Source: a virus
Length of the DNA: 50,297 nucleotides
IMG/VR virus record: IMGVR_UViG_3300025116_000097
Coordinates: 1-50,297 of that record
Reading direction: 5' to 3' (one strand)
Shown: positions 31,469 through 37,473 of the stretch, piece after piece
How positions within the stretch are numbered: the stretch's first letter is position 1
How the letters are laid out: every line of letters starts with the position of its first letter
Translations under genes and position numbers: made by a program
The notes under the pieces: model-generated
Told to the model about the DNA's origin: nothing
The model's input: only the letters and a program-made list of their open reading frames with translations
Database searches by the model: none

Positions 31469-31504
31469 GTGATTACTTGTTTAGAAATCATTAAAGTTTG
31501 ACCA
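31469..31504 (+). promoter_or_regulatory. Maintenance promoter for cI (PRM analogue)
   Basis: GTGATT (31469-31474), 17 bases and TAAAGT (31492-31497). The -35 is weak, as expected for a repressor-activated promoter. Transcription would start at or near the cI ATG (31504), giving a leaderless message. Confidence 0.6.
31479..31496. promoter_or_regulatory. CI/Cro operator O2
   Basis: GTTTAGAAATCATTAAAG, the same 6-6-6 layout as O1 with two changed bases. Centre-to-centre distance to O1 is 38 bp. Its right half overlaps the cI -10. Confidence 0.65.
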
Positions 31505-32217
31505 TGACCGACGCAGCCGAAGCACGCAAAGCCGCACTACGCAAATTCCTGCAAGACAACGGCGGGTTTGCGAAAGTGGTCGCGACGTTTGGCCTTACGC
31601 AATCCCAAGCGAGCTACCTGTCGCAGCTAACTGCGCAGGATTCGACAGCATCGTTTGGCGAAAAGAGCGCAAAGAACTGGGAAGACCGTCTGCGCATTGA
31701 CGGCGGCCTGCTTGTCAACGCCGGACGGATGGCGACGATTCCGGCCACAACGGCCCCAGCCATGGCCCCCGCCCCAGCACCCGGCATGCCCGCCGTGGTC
31801 GTCCCACTGCTCGCCAATGCAGGAAGCATGGGGCCTGGCACCGAGGTGCAGCACGACGATGTGCTTGTGGGGCACATCGCCCTGTCAGAGCAGTGGGTAG
31901 CTCGCCGCCTTCAGCCCACCAGCCCCAAAGCCTTGCGCTTCATCCATGCCTACGGCGACAGCATGCACCCCACTTTCGAGGATGGCGATGTGCTCCTGGT
32001 GGACACCGGCATGCGCGACCCAAAATCCATCGACGGGGTGTATGTCATGGCGGCGAACGACCGCGTTTACATCAAGCGGGTGCGCCAGCGCATGGATGGC
32101 GTTGTCGAAATCAGCAGCGACAACGCCACCGTGAAAACCGTGGACGTGCTCAATGGAGATCACCGCATCGACATTCTGGGCCGGGTGGTGTGGTGCTGGA
32201 ACGGGCGGAAGCTGTAG
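31504..32217 (+). CDS. cI: CI-type repressor, S24 peptidase
   Basis: A 237-residue protein. The N-terminal DNA-binding part includes FAKVVATFGLTQSQASYLSQLTAQDS. A Pro/Ala linker leads to NAGSMG (Ala106-Gly107, candidate self-cleavage site). The C-terminal S24 domain has YGDSMHPTFEDGDVLLVD (Ser153) and VYIKRV (Lys191). It keeps lysogeny and should be inactivated by RecA-stimulated autocleavage. ATG 31504 has no Shine-Dalgarno; a TTG six bases upstream is less likely. Confidence 0.93.
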   Translation: MTDAAEARKAALRKFLQDNGGFAKVVATFGLTQSQASYLSQLTAQDSTASFGEKSAKNWEDRLRIDGGLLVNAGRMATIPATTAPAMAPAPAPGMPAVVVPLLANAGSMGPGTEVQHDDVLVGHIALSEQWVARRLQPTSPKALRFIHAYGDSMHPTFEDGDVLLVDTGMRDPKSIDGVYVMAANDRVYIKRVRQRMDGVVEISSDNATVKTVDVLNGDHRIDILGRVVWCWNGRKL

Positions 32218-32226
32218 GAGAGAGGG

Positions 32227-32358
32227 ATGGCACTGAGGTTTCAGCCGGCGAACAGGGCCTCGCGACGCGCTGCGGCGACTCCGATCAACATCAACATATC
32301 AACGCCAGAGCTCATGCAGGTAAAGCAGGCGCTTGCTAAAGCGCTGCACCTGCAATAA
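32227..32358 (+). CDS. Small protein downstream of cI (43 aa)
   Basis: MALRFQPANRASRRAAATPI then NINISTPELMQVKQALAKALHLQ. GGAGAGAGGG immediately precedes the ATG, nine bases after the cI stop. A basic N-terminus and an amphipathic helix; unknown family. It would be co-transcribed with cI in the lysogen. Confidence 0.6.
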   Translation: MALRFQPANRASRRAAATPININISTPELMQVKQALAKALHLQ

Positions 32359-32454
32359 AATCGAGGCGTTCCCGAAAGGGGCTGCTAGTCTGGTCCGCGA
32401 AAGCGTTGACCAGCCAGGAAGAACGGCGATGACAAGCTCTCTTCTCTGAAATCC

Positions 32455-32477
32455 AGGGGCGCTTCGGCGCCCCTTTG
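32455..32477 (+). terminator. Rho-independent terminator after the cI operon
   Basis: GGGGCGC TTCG GCGCCCC followed by TTTGTCTTT. It separates cI and the small ORF from the thermonuclease gene. Confidence 0.8.
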
Positions 32478-32500
32478 TCTTTCATGGACAAATCATTGCG

Positions 32501-32923
32501 GTGCTATCTGCTACGCTCCTCTGCCTGGTCGTCGGTATCACCGACGGCGACACCCTGAAAGCCCGCTGCGGCGAACCCGGCGGCTATGAGCAAATCACCG
32601 TCCGAATCTCGGCCATCGACGCCCCAGAGAGAAAACAGCCCTTCGGCCGGGCGTCACGCCAGCACCTGGCAAAGCTCTGCTTCCAGCAGCAGGCCACCAT
32701 CACCCCCAAGACAAAAGACCGCTACGGGCGAACCGTGGCGGATGTGGAGTGCCAGGGCCAGGACGTGGCCACCGAGCAGGTGCGTTCAGGGCTGGCCTGG
32801 TACTACGTGCGGTATGGGAAGGGGTATGTGCACCTGGGCGAGCTGGAGGCTCAAGCCAGGGCTGCAGGGCGCGGGCTGTGGAGCGTGGAGGCGGTGGCGC
32901 CGTGGGAGTGGCGGAAACGATAG
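32501..32923 (+). CDS. Secreted thermonuclease-family nuclease
   Basis: A 140-residue SNase-like protein. A hydrophobic N-terminus (VLSATLLCLVVG) acts as a signal or anchor. The catalytic layout is ITDGDTLKARCG, VRISAIDAPERKQPFG (Arg, Asp) and KDRYGRTVADVECQGQDVATEQVRSGLAWYYVRYGKGY (Glu, Arg), with LEAQARAAGRGLWS near the end. The start is GTG without a clear Shine-Dalgarno. It lies in the position of lambda rex, right after cI, so a lysogenic fitness or exclusion role is plausible. Confidence 0.85.
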   Translation: MLSATLLCLVVGITDGDTLKARCGEPGGYEQITVRISAIDAPERKQPFGRASRQHLAKLCFQQQATITPKTKDRYGRTVADVECQGQDVATEQVRSGLAWYYVRYGKGYVHLGELEAQARAAGRGLWSVEAVAPWEWRKR

Positions 32924-33074
32924 CGCCAATTGCTCATAGTGGAATGCTTGACGATAGGAAGTCTGCCCACATTTCAATACAGCGCGGGGATTGCAACAAG
33001 AGCACAAAGAGGCGTAGCAAGGTACAATTTACCACTTGCTTCTCGCCCCATCATCTATTGGCCAGGAGTCCAAC

Positions 33075-33548
33075 ATGCCAAACGCCACAGAAACTCTTGA
33101 TACCTACTGGGACGGAAAACTCCCGGTTGACGTGAAAAAAATCGCGTCGTCAATGGGAATTCGCGTGGTTCCGAGCACCGGAATAAGTGAAAGCGGCGTC
33201 ATCCAAATCTCTAATGGCAGTCCCGTCATTAAGTACAACACTACCGAAGCAAGTGTGCGCCAGCGTTTTACGATTGCGCATGAGATCGGCCATTTTGCAC
33301 TTGGTCACCTTGAAGGCGCATCGAAGATGTTCCGCGATCCTGCAAGCAACTTTTCATCTGGAGCCAATAAGCCAGAAGAGCGTGAGGCAAACGTCTTCGC
33401 AGCTCGCTTGCTTATGCCGGCGAAAGTAGTTCGGTACGCAGTAAACGAAAAGAAGATTCGTAGCATAGAGCGTTTAGCCGAGATTTTCGGCGTTTCTCAG
33501 GTTGCAATGAAATATCGGCTGATCAATTTAGGAATACTAAGTGGCTGA
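33075..33548 (+). CDS. ImmA/IrrE-type metallopeptidase
   Basis: A 157-residue protein. RQRFTIAHEIGHFALGH has the HEIGH zinc site (His69, Glu70, His73) and EEREANVFAARLLMP gives the third ligand region (Glu104). The C-terminal helices (RSIERLAEIFGVSQVAMKYRLINLG) form a recognition HTH. AGGAG precedes the ATG. Base composition is clearly lower in GC than the neighbours. ImmA relatives cleave phage repressors; here it is followed by an overlapping two-TM protein gene. Confidence 0.9.
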   Translation: MPNATETLDTYWDGKLPVDVKKIASSMGIRVVPSTGISESGVIQISNGSPVIKYNTTEASVRQRFTIAHEIGHFALGHLEGASKMFRDPASNFSSGANKPEEREANVFAARLLMPAKVVRYAVNEKKIRSIERLAEIFGVSQVAMKYRLINLGILSG

Positions 33549-33930
33549 TTTATCAGAAGATAGTCTTCCTGTAGAAGAACGAGCAGTAGCCAATCTCGGG
33601 CTCGAAGAGTCAGCACATCGAATCGGTACACAAAAGACAGCCATCAATGCAGCTATAACGATGAGCGTTCTTCTCTTAGTGGCGGCTATTGTGATGGCTG
33701 GCTGCATGCTCTGGCTGATCGCGCATGACTCTTCGATTCATTGGCACTCGTCAATTTTGGTTGCCGCGCTGACAATTCCTCCAACTGTCATTATGGTCGC
33801 GGTGCTGCGATCCGTCTTCCAAACAACGCAGAAGGACAAGGAAGAAAAGAACGAACCGACATCTTGGCCAGCCCAAGAAGTTGTGAAGGAGCTGATCAAG
33901 GCGCTCAAAGAATCAGCGATGAAGTCTTGA
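33541..33930 (+). CDS. Two-TM protein coupled to the ImmA-type gene (129 aa)
   Basis: GTG start inside the end of the peptidase gene (8-base overlap). TM helices at about residues 36-58 (ITMSVLLLVAAIVMAGCMLWLIA) and 70-90 (SSILVAALTIPPTVIMVAVL), then a charged cytoplasmic tail (QTTQKDKEEKNEPTSWPAQEVVKELIKALK). It may be a membrane effector or target of the peptidase. Followed by a terminator. Confidence 0.75.
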   Translation: MADLSEDSLPVEERAVANLGLEESAHRIGTQKTAINAAITMSVLLLVAAIVMAGCMLWLIAHDSSIHWHSSILVAALTIPPTVIMVAVLRSVFQTTQKDKEEKNEPTSWPAQEVVKELIKALKESAMKS

Positions 33931-33947
33931 CACCAGCTGACATCACA

Positions 33948-33968
33948 GCCACCTTCGGGTGGCTTTTT
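33948..33968 (+). terminator. Rho-independent terminator
   Basis: GCCACC TTCG GGTGGC followed by TTTTT. It ends the metallopeptidase/TM pair. Confidence 0.9.
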
Positions 33969-33997
33969 CATTGCTGGCGCCCTGCTACATTCCCCTC

Positions 33998-34291
33998 ATG
34001 CACCGCCTCATCAAACCCATCCTGCTCGGCCTGCTCATCAGCACCCTGGTGATGGCTGGCATCTACGGCTCTGCCGTCATGGGCTCTGCCCCAGCCGTCA
34101 ACCTGCTGTTGGAGCTGACCCTTCCCCCATTCAATGTCGCGGCAATGCTGGTAGAGCCCGTGTCGCCAGATGACCTGGAACGCGGTGGACAGCGGATCGA
34201 CTTGCTGCTCCTTGTGGCCTGGCTGCAGATCAGCCTGGTTTCAGCCACTGCAGTTGCGGCAGCCCGCTCCGCGCTCTCACGCTCAAAGTAG
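33998..34291 (+). CDS. Membrane protein (97 aa) between two terminators
   Basis: MHRLIKPILLGLLISTLVMAGIYGSAVMG is a signal-anchor; further hydrophobic segments are VNLLLELTLPPFNVAAMLV and IDLLLLVAWLQISLVSATAVAAA. It stands alone between terminators (33948 and 34312), the typical moron layout. No Shine-Dalgarno stands out. Function unknown; superinfection exclusion is a possibility from position only. Confidence 0.6.
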   Translation: MHRLIKPILLGLLISTLVMAGIYGSAVMGSAPAVNLLLELTLPPFNVAAMLVEPVSPDDLERGGQRIDLLLLVAWLQISLVSATAVAAARSALSRSK

Positions 34292-34311
34292 CCCAGCAGC
34301 AATTCCCTACC

Positions 34312-34334
34312 AACCGCCCTTGAGGCGGTTTTTT
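34312..34334 (+). terminator. Rho-independent terminator
   Basis: AACCGCC/GGCGGTT hairpin followed by TTTTTTG, closing the membrane protein gene. Confidence 0.9.
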
Positions 34335-34850
34335 GTTGCCTGCCCGGCATAGGTTGGGGCAGTCACTTCTGAGATACTGACACTGGGCGTTTGCGCCGCC
34401 CAGGCGGCCCGCTAAGCCGCTGAAGGTCAAGCGCCGACCGGCGAGATGCTAGCCCAGCGATATGGGACACAAGATGCTCACCATAGGTGCAGAAGCCGAT
34501 GCCAGAAGCCCATCCTAGGCAAGCAACTGGCCGCGCTAGCAACGGCGCGTAATAAGTCCGAGCGGGATTCAACCTCCCGTGGCCACGGGGGATTTCAAAG
34601 GGCGACCTATGAAAACCCAAGTGAAGGTGATCATCATCGTGGACGTTGCACGCTGCCTTCGGGCAGTCGCGGCAATCCTCCTGATGCTGATGTGACCTAG
34701 TGGGGCGGGCTGGAGCAATCCGGCCCGCTACCCCGCTGAACTCATCTTCTCGACTTCCTTCTTCCCCATCTCAAAAGAACCGCCCCAGCCTATGCCGGGT
34801 ACACGCGCCCAACGTGGGCGTGAGGGGAGTGTAAAAGAAATTTCAAGAAA
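34335..34850. other. Largely non-coding stretch before the PL-like promoter
   Basis: No long plausible gene on either strand. It holds one short hydrophobic ORF (34609-34695) and several GC-rich inverted repeats, including GCGGGC/GCCCGC near 34705-34730. It may contain a regulatory RNA; none is recognised. Confidence 0.5.
34609..34695 (+). CDS. Putative short hydrophobic peptide (28 aa)
   Basis: MKTQVKVIIIVDVARCLRAV AAILLMLM, preceded by AAAGGGCGACCT. A single membrane-type helix. It could be a small toxin-like or membrane peptide; coding status unproven. Confidence 0.4.
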   Translation: MKTQVKVIIIVDVARCLRAVAAILLMLM

Positions 34851-34863
34851 CTTTAGCGTTTGC

Positions 34864-34892
34864 TTGACTTGCAGTTTAGTTTTCACTAAAGT
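34864..34892 (+). promoter_or_regulatory. PL-analogue early promoter
   Basis: TTGACT (34864-34869), 17 bases and TAAAGT (34887-34892), the same hexamers and spacing as the cro promoter. It reads toward the recombination operon. A leaderless eight-codon ORF starts at 34900. Confidence 0.8.
34874..34891. promoter_or_regulatory. CI/Cro operator at the PL-like promoter
   Basis: GTTTAGTTTTCACTAAAG, the same 6-6-6 inverted repeat as O1, covering spacer and -10. A half-match CTTTAG occurs 23 bases upstream at 34851. Confidence 0.75.
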
Positions 34893-34902
34893 ACCACCCA
34901 TG

Positions 34903-35256
34903 CCGCCAACAAAGCGGCCAGGGTGAGCAGGCATCGACCAGTCCACCGAGACGGAACCTTAAAAAACGATTCCCTGCGGTTCGCACAAGACGACAGCAGG
35001 CGCAGCCCCGAAGCGTGACCAGGGGTGAGGCGGTGCCAGCCAAAAACGGAAGGGCATCAAGACAGCGAGCGTCCCGGGTGGGGTAGCGCTTGAGTCGAGA
35101 AGCTGGAGCCTGCACAGCAGGGAGACGCCAGCAGCAGCACACGCCACGGCAAAGCGCCGTGGCCTGGGAAGGACGTGCTGCAAGCAGCCCTTGGAAACAG
35201 GGGCAAAGCCAGAGCCTTGCGGGTCAGGGCTGTGGTTTTTCCAACAGGAGGGAAGC
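34903..35256 (+). other. Long structured leader of the PL-like transcript
   Basis: About 350 bases without a convincing gene between promoter and first CDS. It contains a perfect hairpin GCCACGGC-AAAGC-GCCGTGGC near 35143-35163 and other GC-rich stems. No N-like gene is seen, so RNA-based antitermination (put- or nut-like) is a possible use. Confidence 0.45.
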
Positions 35257-35448
35257 ATGAGCGCACCACGCAGTGGCGACACCATCACTTACACCCAGCG
35301 GGACGGCACGACTAGGACCGCCAAGGCGGTACGGATAGAGGGAAATTTGTGCTGGACGGACTACGGCGATGGCCAAATAGAGCCGTTCATTTGGCGCTTC
35401 CACGACGGGCTCAACACCCTTCATGACTGGCCTGGGAAAAACGCCTAA
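35257..35448 (+). CDS. Hypothetical protein (63 aa), first gene of the PL-side operon
   Basis: MSAPRSGDTITYTQRDGTTR TAKAVRIEGNLCWTDYGDGQIEPFIWRFHDG, a small beta-type protein. GGAGGGAAGC precedes the ATG. Unknown function. Confidence 0.65.
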   Translation: MSAPRSGDTITYTQRDGTTRTAKAVRIEGNLCWTDYGDGQIEPFIWRFHDGLNTLHDWPGKNA

Positions 35449-35830
35449 CCACCGTCCCGGCCAAGCGTCGGGGCCATCACACATGCCCATGCGTCCCTCG
35501 GGATAGAACGGCCGTTCTGGCGTGGGCAGTTGTGATGGTGAAGGCGAAAGCCTGACGGAGTTCCAGTCACGGCAGCGCGCGAGCCCTGGGACCGATGCGG
35601 GGAGTTCAGTCGCCCCTGGCAGATCGGCTGGCGCCATCAAGAGCGGGTCGGGGTTTCCTGGCCGTGTGCGCAGCAGGTGGAAGCCCTGCACCTTTTCCAC
35701 CGCGCCAGGGCGCTTCTCCTCCCTCCCCTTCTCTCATTCCCCTGGCAGCCCGACGCACCCGGGCAGCGGCATTTTCTTCATCACGGCCCGCACCACGCGG
35801 GCTCTTTTATTCCACCCACCAGGAGCCAGC
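35449..35830 (+). other. Non-coding stretch upstream of the pentapeptide gene
   Basis: No credible gene seen. It contains a GGCGAAAGCC tetraloop hairpin near 35545 and a terminator at its end. It might be a leader or small RNA; nothing recognised. Confidence 0.4.
35786..35809 (+). terminator. Rho-independent terminator
   Basis: GCCCGC ACCAC GCGGGC followed by TCTTTTATT, just before the pentapeptide gene. Confidence 0.75.
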
Positions 35831-36613
35831 ATGGCTGATTCGATAGCGACCACCGAAAGCACCAAGACCAGCGCTGCGGCAGAAACGGCAAAGATCGTCA
35901 TCAAGCACCGCGACACCGACGCGGTCCTTTTTGAATACCAGCCCACCGAAGATCAACAGGCCAGCGGCTTGGCCATGCGCGCGGCGCTCGAAGCTGCCGC
36001 GTCTGGCGGCGCGAACCTTGGCGGCGCGAACCTGTGCGGAGCGTACCTGGGCGGCGCGAACCTTGGCAGCGCGGACCTGTGCGGAGCGTACCTTGGCAGC
36101 GCGAACCTTGGCGGCGCGAACCTTGGCGGCGCGAACCTTGGCGGCGCGAACCTTGGCGGAGCGAACCTTGGCAGCGCGGACCTGGGCGGAGCGAACCTTG
36201 GCAGCGCGGACCTGTGCGGAGCGTACCTGGGCGGCGCGAACCTGTGCGGAGCGTACCTGGGCGGCGCGAACCTGTGCGGAGCGAACCTTGGCAGCGCGGA
36301 CCTGGGCGGAGCGAACCTTGGCGGAGCGAAGCTCCTCGGTGATCGCCCCGTCTTCATCGTCGGCCCCATCGGCTCCCGCTGCGACTACTTCACGTCGTAC
36401 ATCACCGACAAGGGCATCTATCTGAGTGCCGGTTGCTTCTTCGGGTCCGTTGCCGAGTTCACGGAAAAGCTGCACCGGGAACACGGTGAGAACAACCACG
36501 CACAGGAATACACGGCTGCGCTGGAGCTGATTCAGTGCCATGCACGACTGTGGACGCCATCCACTTGTGATACAGCTGCAGAAACCGACCAACAGGAGGT
36601 GGCCCATGAATGA
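35831..36613 (+). CDS. Pentapeptide repeat protein (260 aa)
   Basis: N-terminal about 60 residues (KIVIKHRDTDAVLFEYQPTEDQQASGLAMRAALEAAASGG), then about 21 pentapeptides of the A(N/D)LGG / AYLGG type forming a right-handed quadrilateral beta helix. The C-terminal domain is DRPVFIVGPIGSRCDYFTSYITDKGIYLSAGCFFGSVAEF. Such proteins can mimic DNA (Qnr/MfpA type) but the target here is unknown. AGGAGCC precedes the ATG; the stop overlaps the next gene by eight bases. Confidence 0.88.
   Translation: MADSIATTESTKTSAAAETAKIVIKHRDTDAVLFEYQPTEDQQASGLAMRAALEAAASGGANLGGANLCGAYLGGANLGSADLCGAYLGSANLGGANLGGANLGGANLGGANLGSADLGGANLGSADLCGAYLGGANLCGAYLGGANLCGANLGSADLGGANLGGAKLLGDRPVFIVGPIGSRCDYFTSYITDKGIYLSAGCFFGSVAEFTEKLHREHGENNHAQEYTAALELIQCHARLWTPSTCDTAAETDQQEVAHE
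36010..36325 (+). repeat. 15-bp coding repeats of the pentapeptide domain
   Basis: A tandem array of units such as CTTGGCGGCGCGAAC and close variants. High identity between units (few synonymous changes) suggests recent expansion by slippage or recombination. Confidence 0.9.
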
Positions 36614-36989
36614 CCACATCCACCCCGTCATGCAGCAGGCCCTGGCCGGATTCATCCCACCAGGCTTCCGCAGCGCACCGGTGATGCACGCAACGCAGCA
36701 CCTGCAGGGCATCAACGAAACCCTGCGGGCCGCGCTCAAGAGCTTCGACGCACCGCCCTGCCCCGCTGGACAGTTCGCGTACACGTACCGGCACCCCGAG
36801 CTGGGCGCGCTGGATTGCCACGTCGAGCATGAGCCCGCAGCGCCTGAATGCGGCTGGCCCGAGGAAGTGACGCTGCACGCGGCCTACCTGCGTGGTGTTG
36901 ACATCACAGATCGGCTGACGCGCGACGAAGTGCATGCCATCGAGCTTGCCGCACTGCGTGCCCCCCGAGCATTCCAGGAGCCCGCATGA
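36606..36989 (+). CDS. Hypothetical protein (127 aa)
   Basis: MNDHIHPVMQQALAGFIPPGFRSAPVMHATQHLQGINETLRAALKSF, then PAGQFAYTYRHPELGALDCHVEHEPAAPECGWPEEVTLHAAYLRGVDIT. AGGAGGTGGCCC precedes the ATG. Unassigned accessory early protein. Confidence 0.7.
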   Translation: MNDHIHPVMQQALAGFIPPGFRSAPVMHATQHLQGINETLRAALKSFDAPPCPAGQFAYTYRHPELGALDCHVEHEPAAPECGWPEEVTLHAAYLRGVDITDRLTRDEVHAIELAALRAPRAFQEPA

Positions 36990-37156
36990 CCGCAGCCCCA
37001 TCCAGCCTGCTCCAGGCCCTGGCCGACCTCATCGAAGCCACCGAGGCAGACATCTACACCGACGACCCGGACTTCGCCCCGGCCGTGTGGAACCTGCGCG
37101 CATGCGCATCGCAGGCGAAGGCAGAGCTTGCGAAGGCCAGGCAGGAGCCAGCATGA
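36986..37156 (+). CDS. Small protein (56 aa)
   Basis: MTAAPSSLLQALADLIEATE ADIYTDDPDFAPAVWNLRACASQAKAELAKARQEPA; an acidic helical protein. It starts inside the preceding stop (ATGA) after AGGAGCCCGC, which supports coding. Function unknown. Confidence 0.65.
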   Translation: MTAAPSSLLQALADLIEATEADIYTDDPDFAPAVWNLRACASQAKAELAKARQEPA

Positions 37157-37173
37157 CCGCTGCAATCCACCGC

Positions 37174-37203
37174 TTGCCGATGCCGCAGGGAATGCGCTAT
37201 GAT
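37174..37203 (+). promoter_or_regulatory. Promoter of the C4-type RNA/antirepressor operon
   Basis: TTGCCG (37174-37179), an 18-base spacer and TATGAT (37198-37203). The predicted start, about 37209-37211, falls exactly at the first hairpin of the structured RNA. Confidence 0.7.
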
Positions 37204-37208
37204 GCGGG

Positions 37209-37294
37209 CGTCTCTACCAGCAAAGTAGAGGCCGGGGGTGAGAGCCCGAATGAGGCGGCAAAAGCCGCACTTGCACCAGTGAGCGCGGCTTTTT
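37209..37294 (+). ncRNA. C4-type antisense RNA controlling the antirepressor
   Basis: About 86 nt: hairpin CTCTAC/GTAGAG (37212-37230), a GGGGGTGAGAGCCC stem, a single-stranded-looking GAATGAGGC, then terminator AAAAGCCGC...GCGGCTTTTT (37260-37294). TGAGAGCCCGAATGAGGC (37239-37256) is complementary over about 16 pairs to GCCTCATCGGTCTCTCA (37384-37400) in the downstream leader. The layout equals P1/P7 c4 and related phage C4 RNAs that block icd/ant. A competing hairpin GCGGC-AAAA-GCCGC overlaps the terminator. Confidence 0.85.
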
Positions 37295-37318
37295 CGCGTC
37301 TGAGCCCTATTCATCCGC

Positions 37319-37447
37319 ATGGTTTTGATGACCATGCCGACAGTTTGGCGGTCCGGGCGGAGGGAGCCGCAAGGCTCGCCGGTGCCTCATCGGTCTCTCA
37401 ACCTCCGTTTCGGGCTGCCACCACGTTTGAGAGCGTGGCGGCGGTAA
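37319..37447 (+). CDS. icd-like leader ORF (42 aa)
   Basis: MVLMTMPTVWRSGRREPQGS then PVPHRSLNLRFGLPPRLRAWRR. It spans the C4 target region and ends 26 bases before the antirepressor ATG. In P1, icd translation is required for ant expression, and C4 acts on it. Here the ORF may be a regulatory open frame rather than a functional protein. Confidence 0.45.
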   Translation: MVLMTMPTVWRSGRREPQGSPVPHRSLNLRFGLPPRLRAWRR

Positions 37448-37468
37448 ACCAAACCGCAACTGAGGCAC
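37382..37468 (+). promoter_or_regulatory. Structured leader sequestering the antirepressor ribosome-binding site
   Basis: GTGCCTCA (37382-37389) pairs perfectly with TGAGGCAC (37461-37468), which contains the Shine-Dalgarno TGAGG of the antirepressor. Inside, CTCTCAA pairs with TTGAGAG or, alternatively, GCCACCACG pairs with CGTGGCGGC. The first strand is the same segment bound by the C4 RNA. Confidence 0.65.
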
Positions 37469-37473
37469 GCGCC

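Noticed and set aside
32940-33074. Separate promoter for the ImmA-type gene (TACAAT at 33023)
   Set aside because: A -10-like hexamer is present but no -35 lies at acceptable spacing.
34728-34946. 72-residue minus-strand open frame over the PL-like promoter
   Set aside because: It crosses the operator and promoter, has no ribosome-binding site and no protein-like pattern.
36010-36325. Regular short repeats resembling a CRISPR array
   Set aside because: Units are 15 bp, contiguous and in frame, with no spacers; they encode pentapeptides.
35807-36784. Long minus-strand open frame across the pentapeptide gene
   Set aside because: A 15-bp repeat keeps all phases open; low-complexity translation and no start signal.
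37153-37473. N-terminal extension of the antirepressor frame
   Set aside because: The frame is open, but this stretch is a promoter, C4-type RNA, terminator and target leader; the P22_AR_N domain begins at 37474 behind its own ribosome-binding site.
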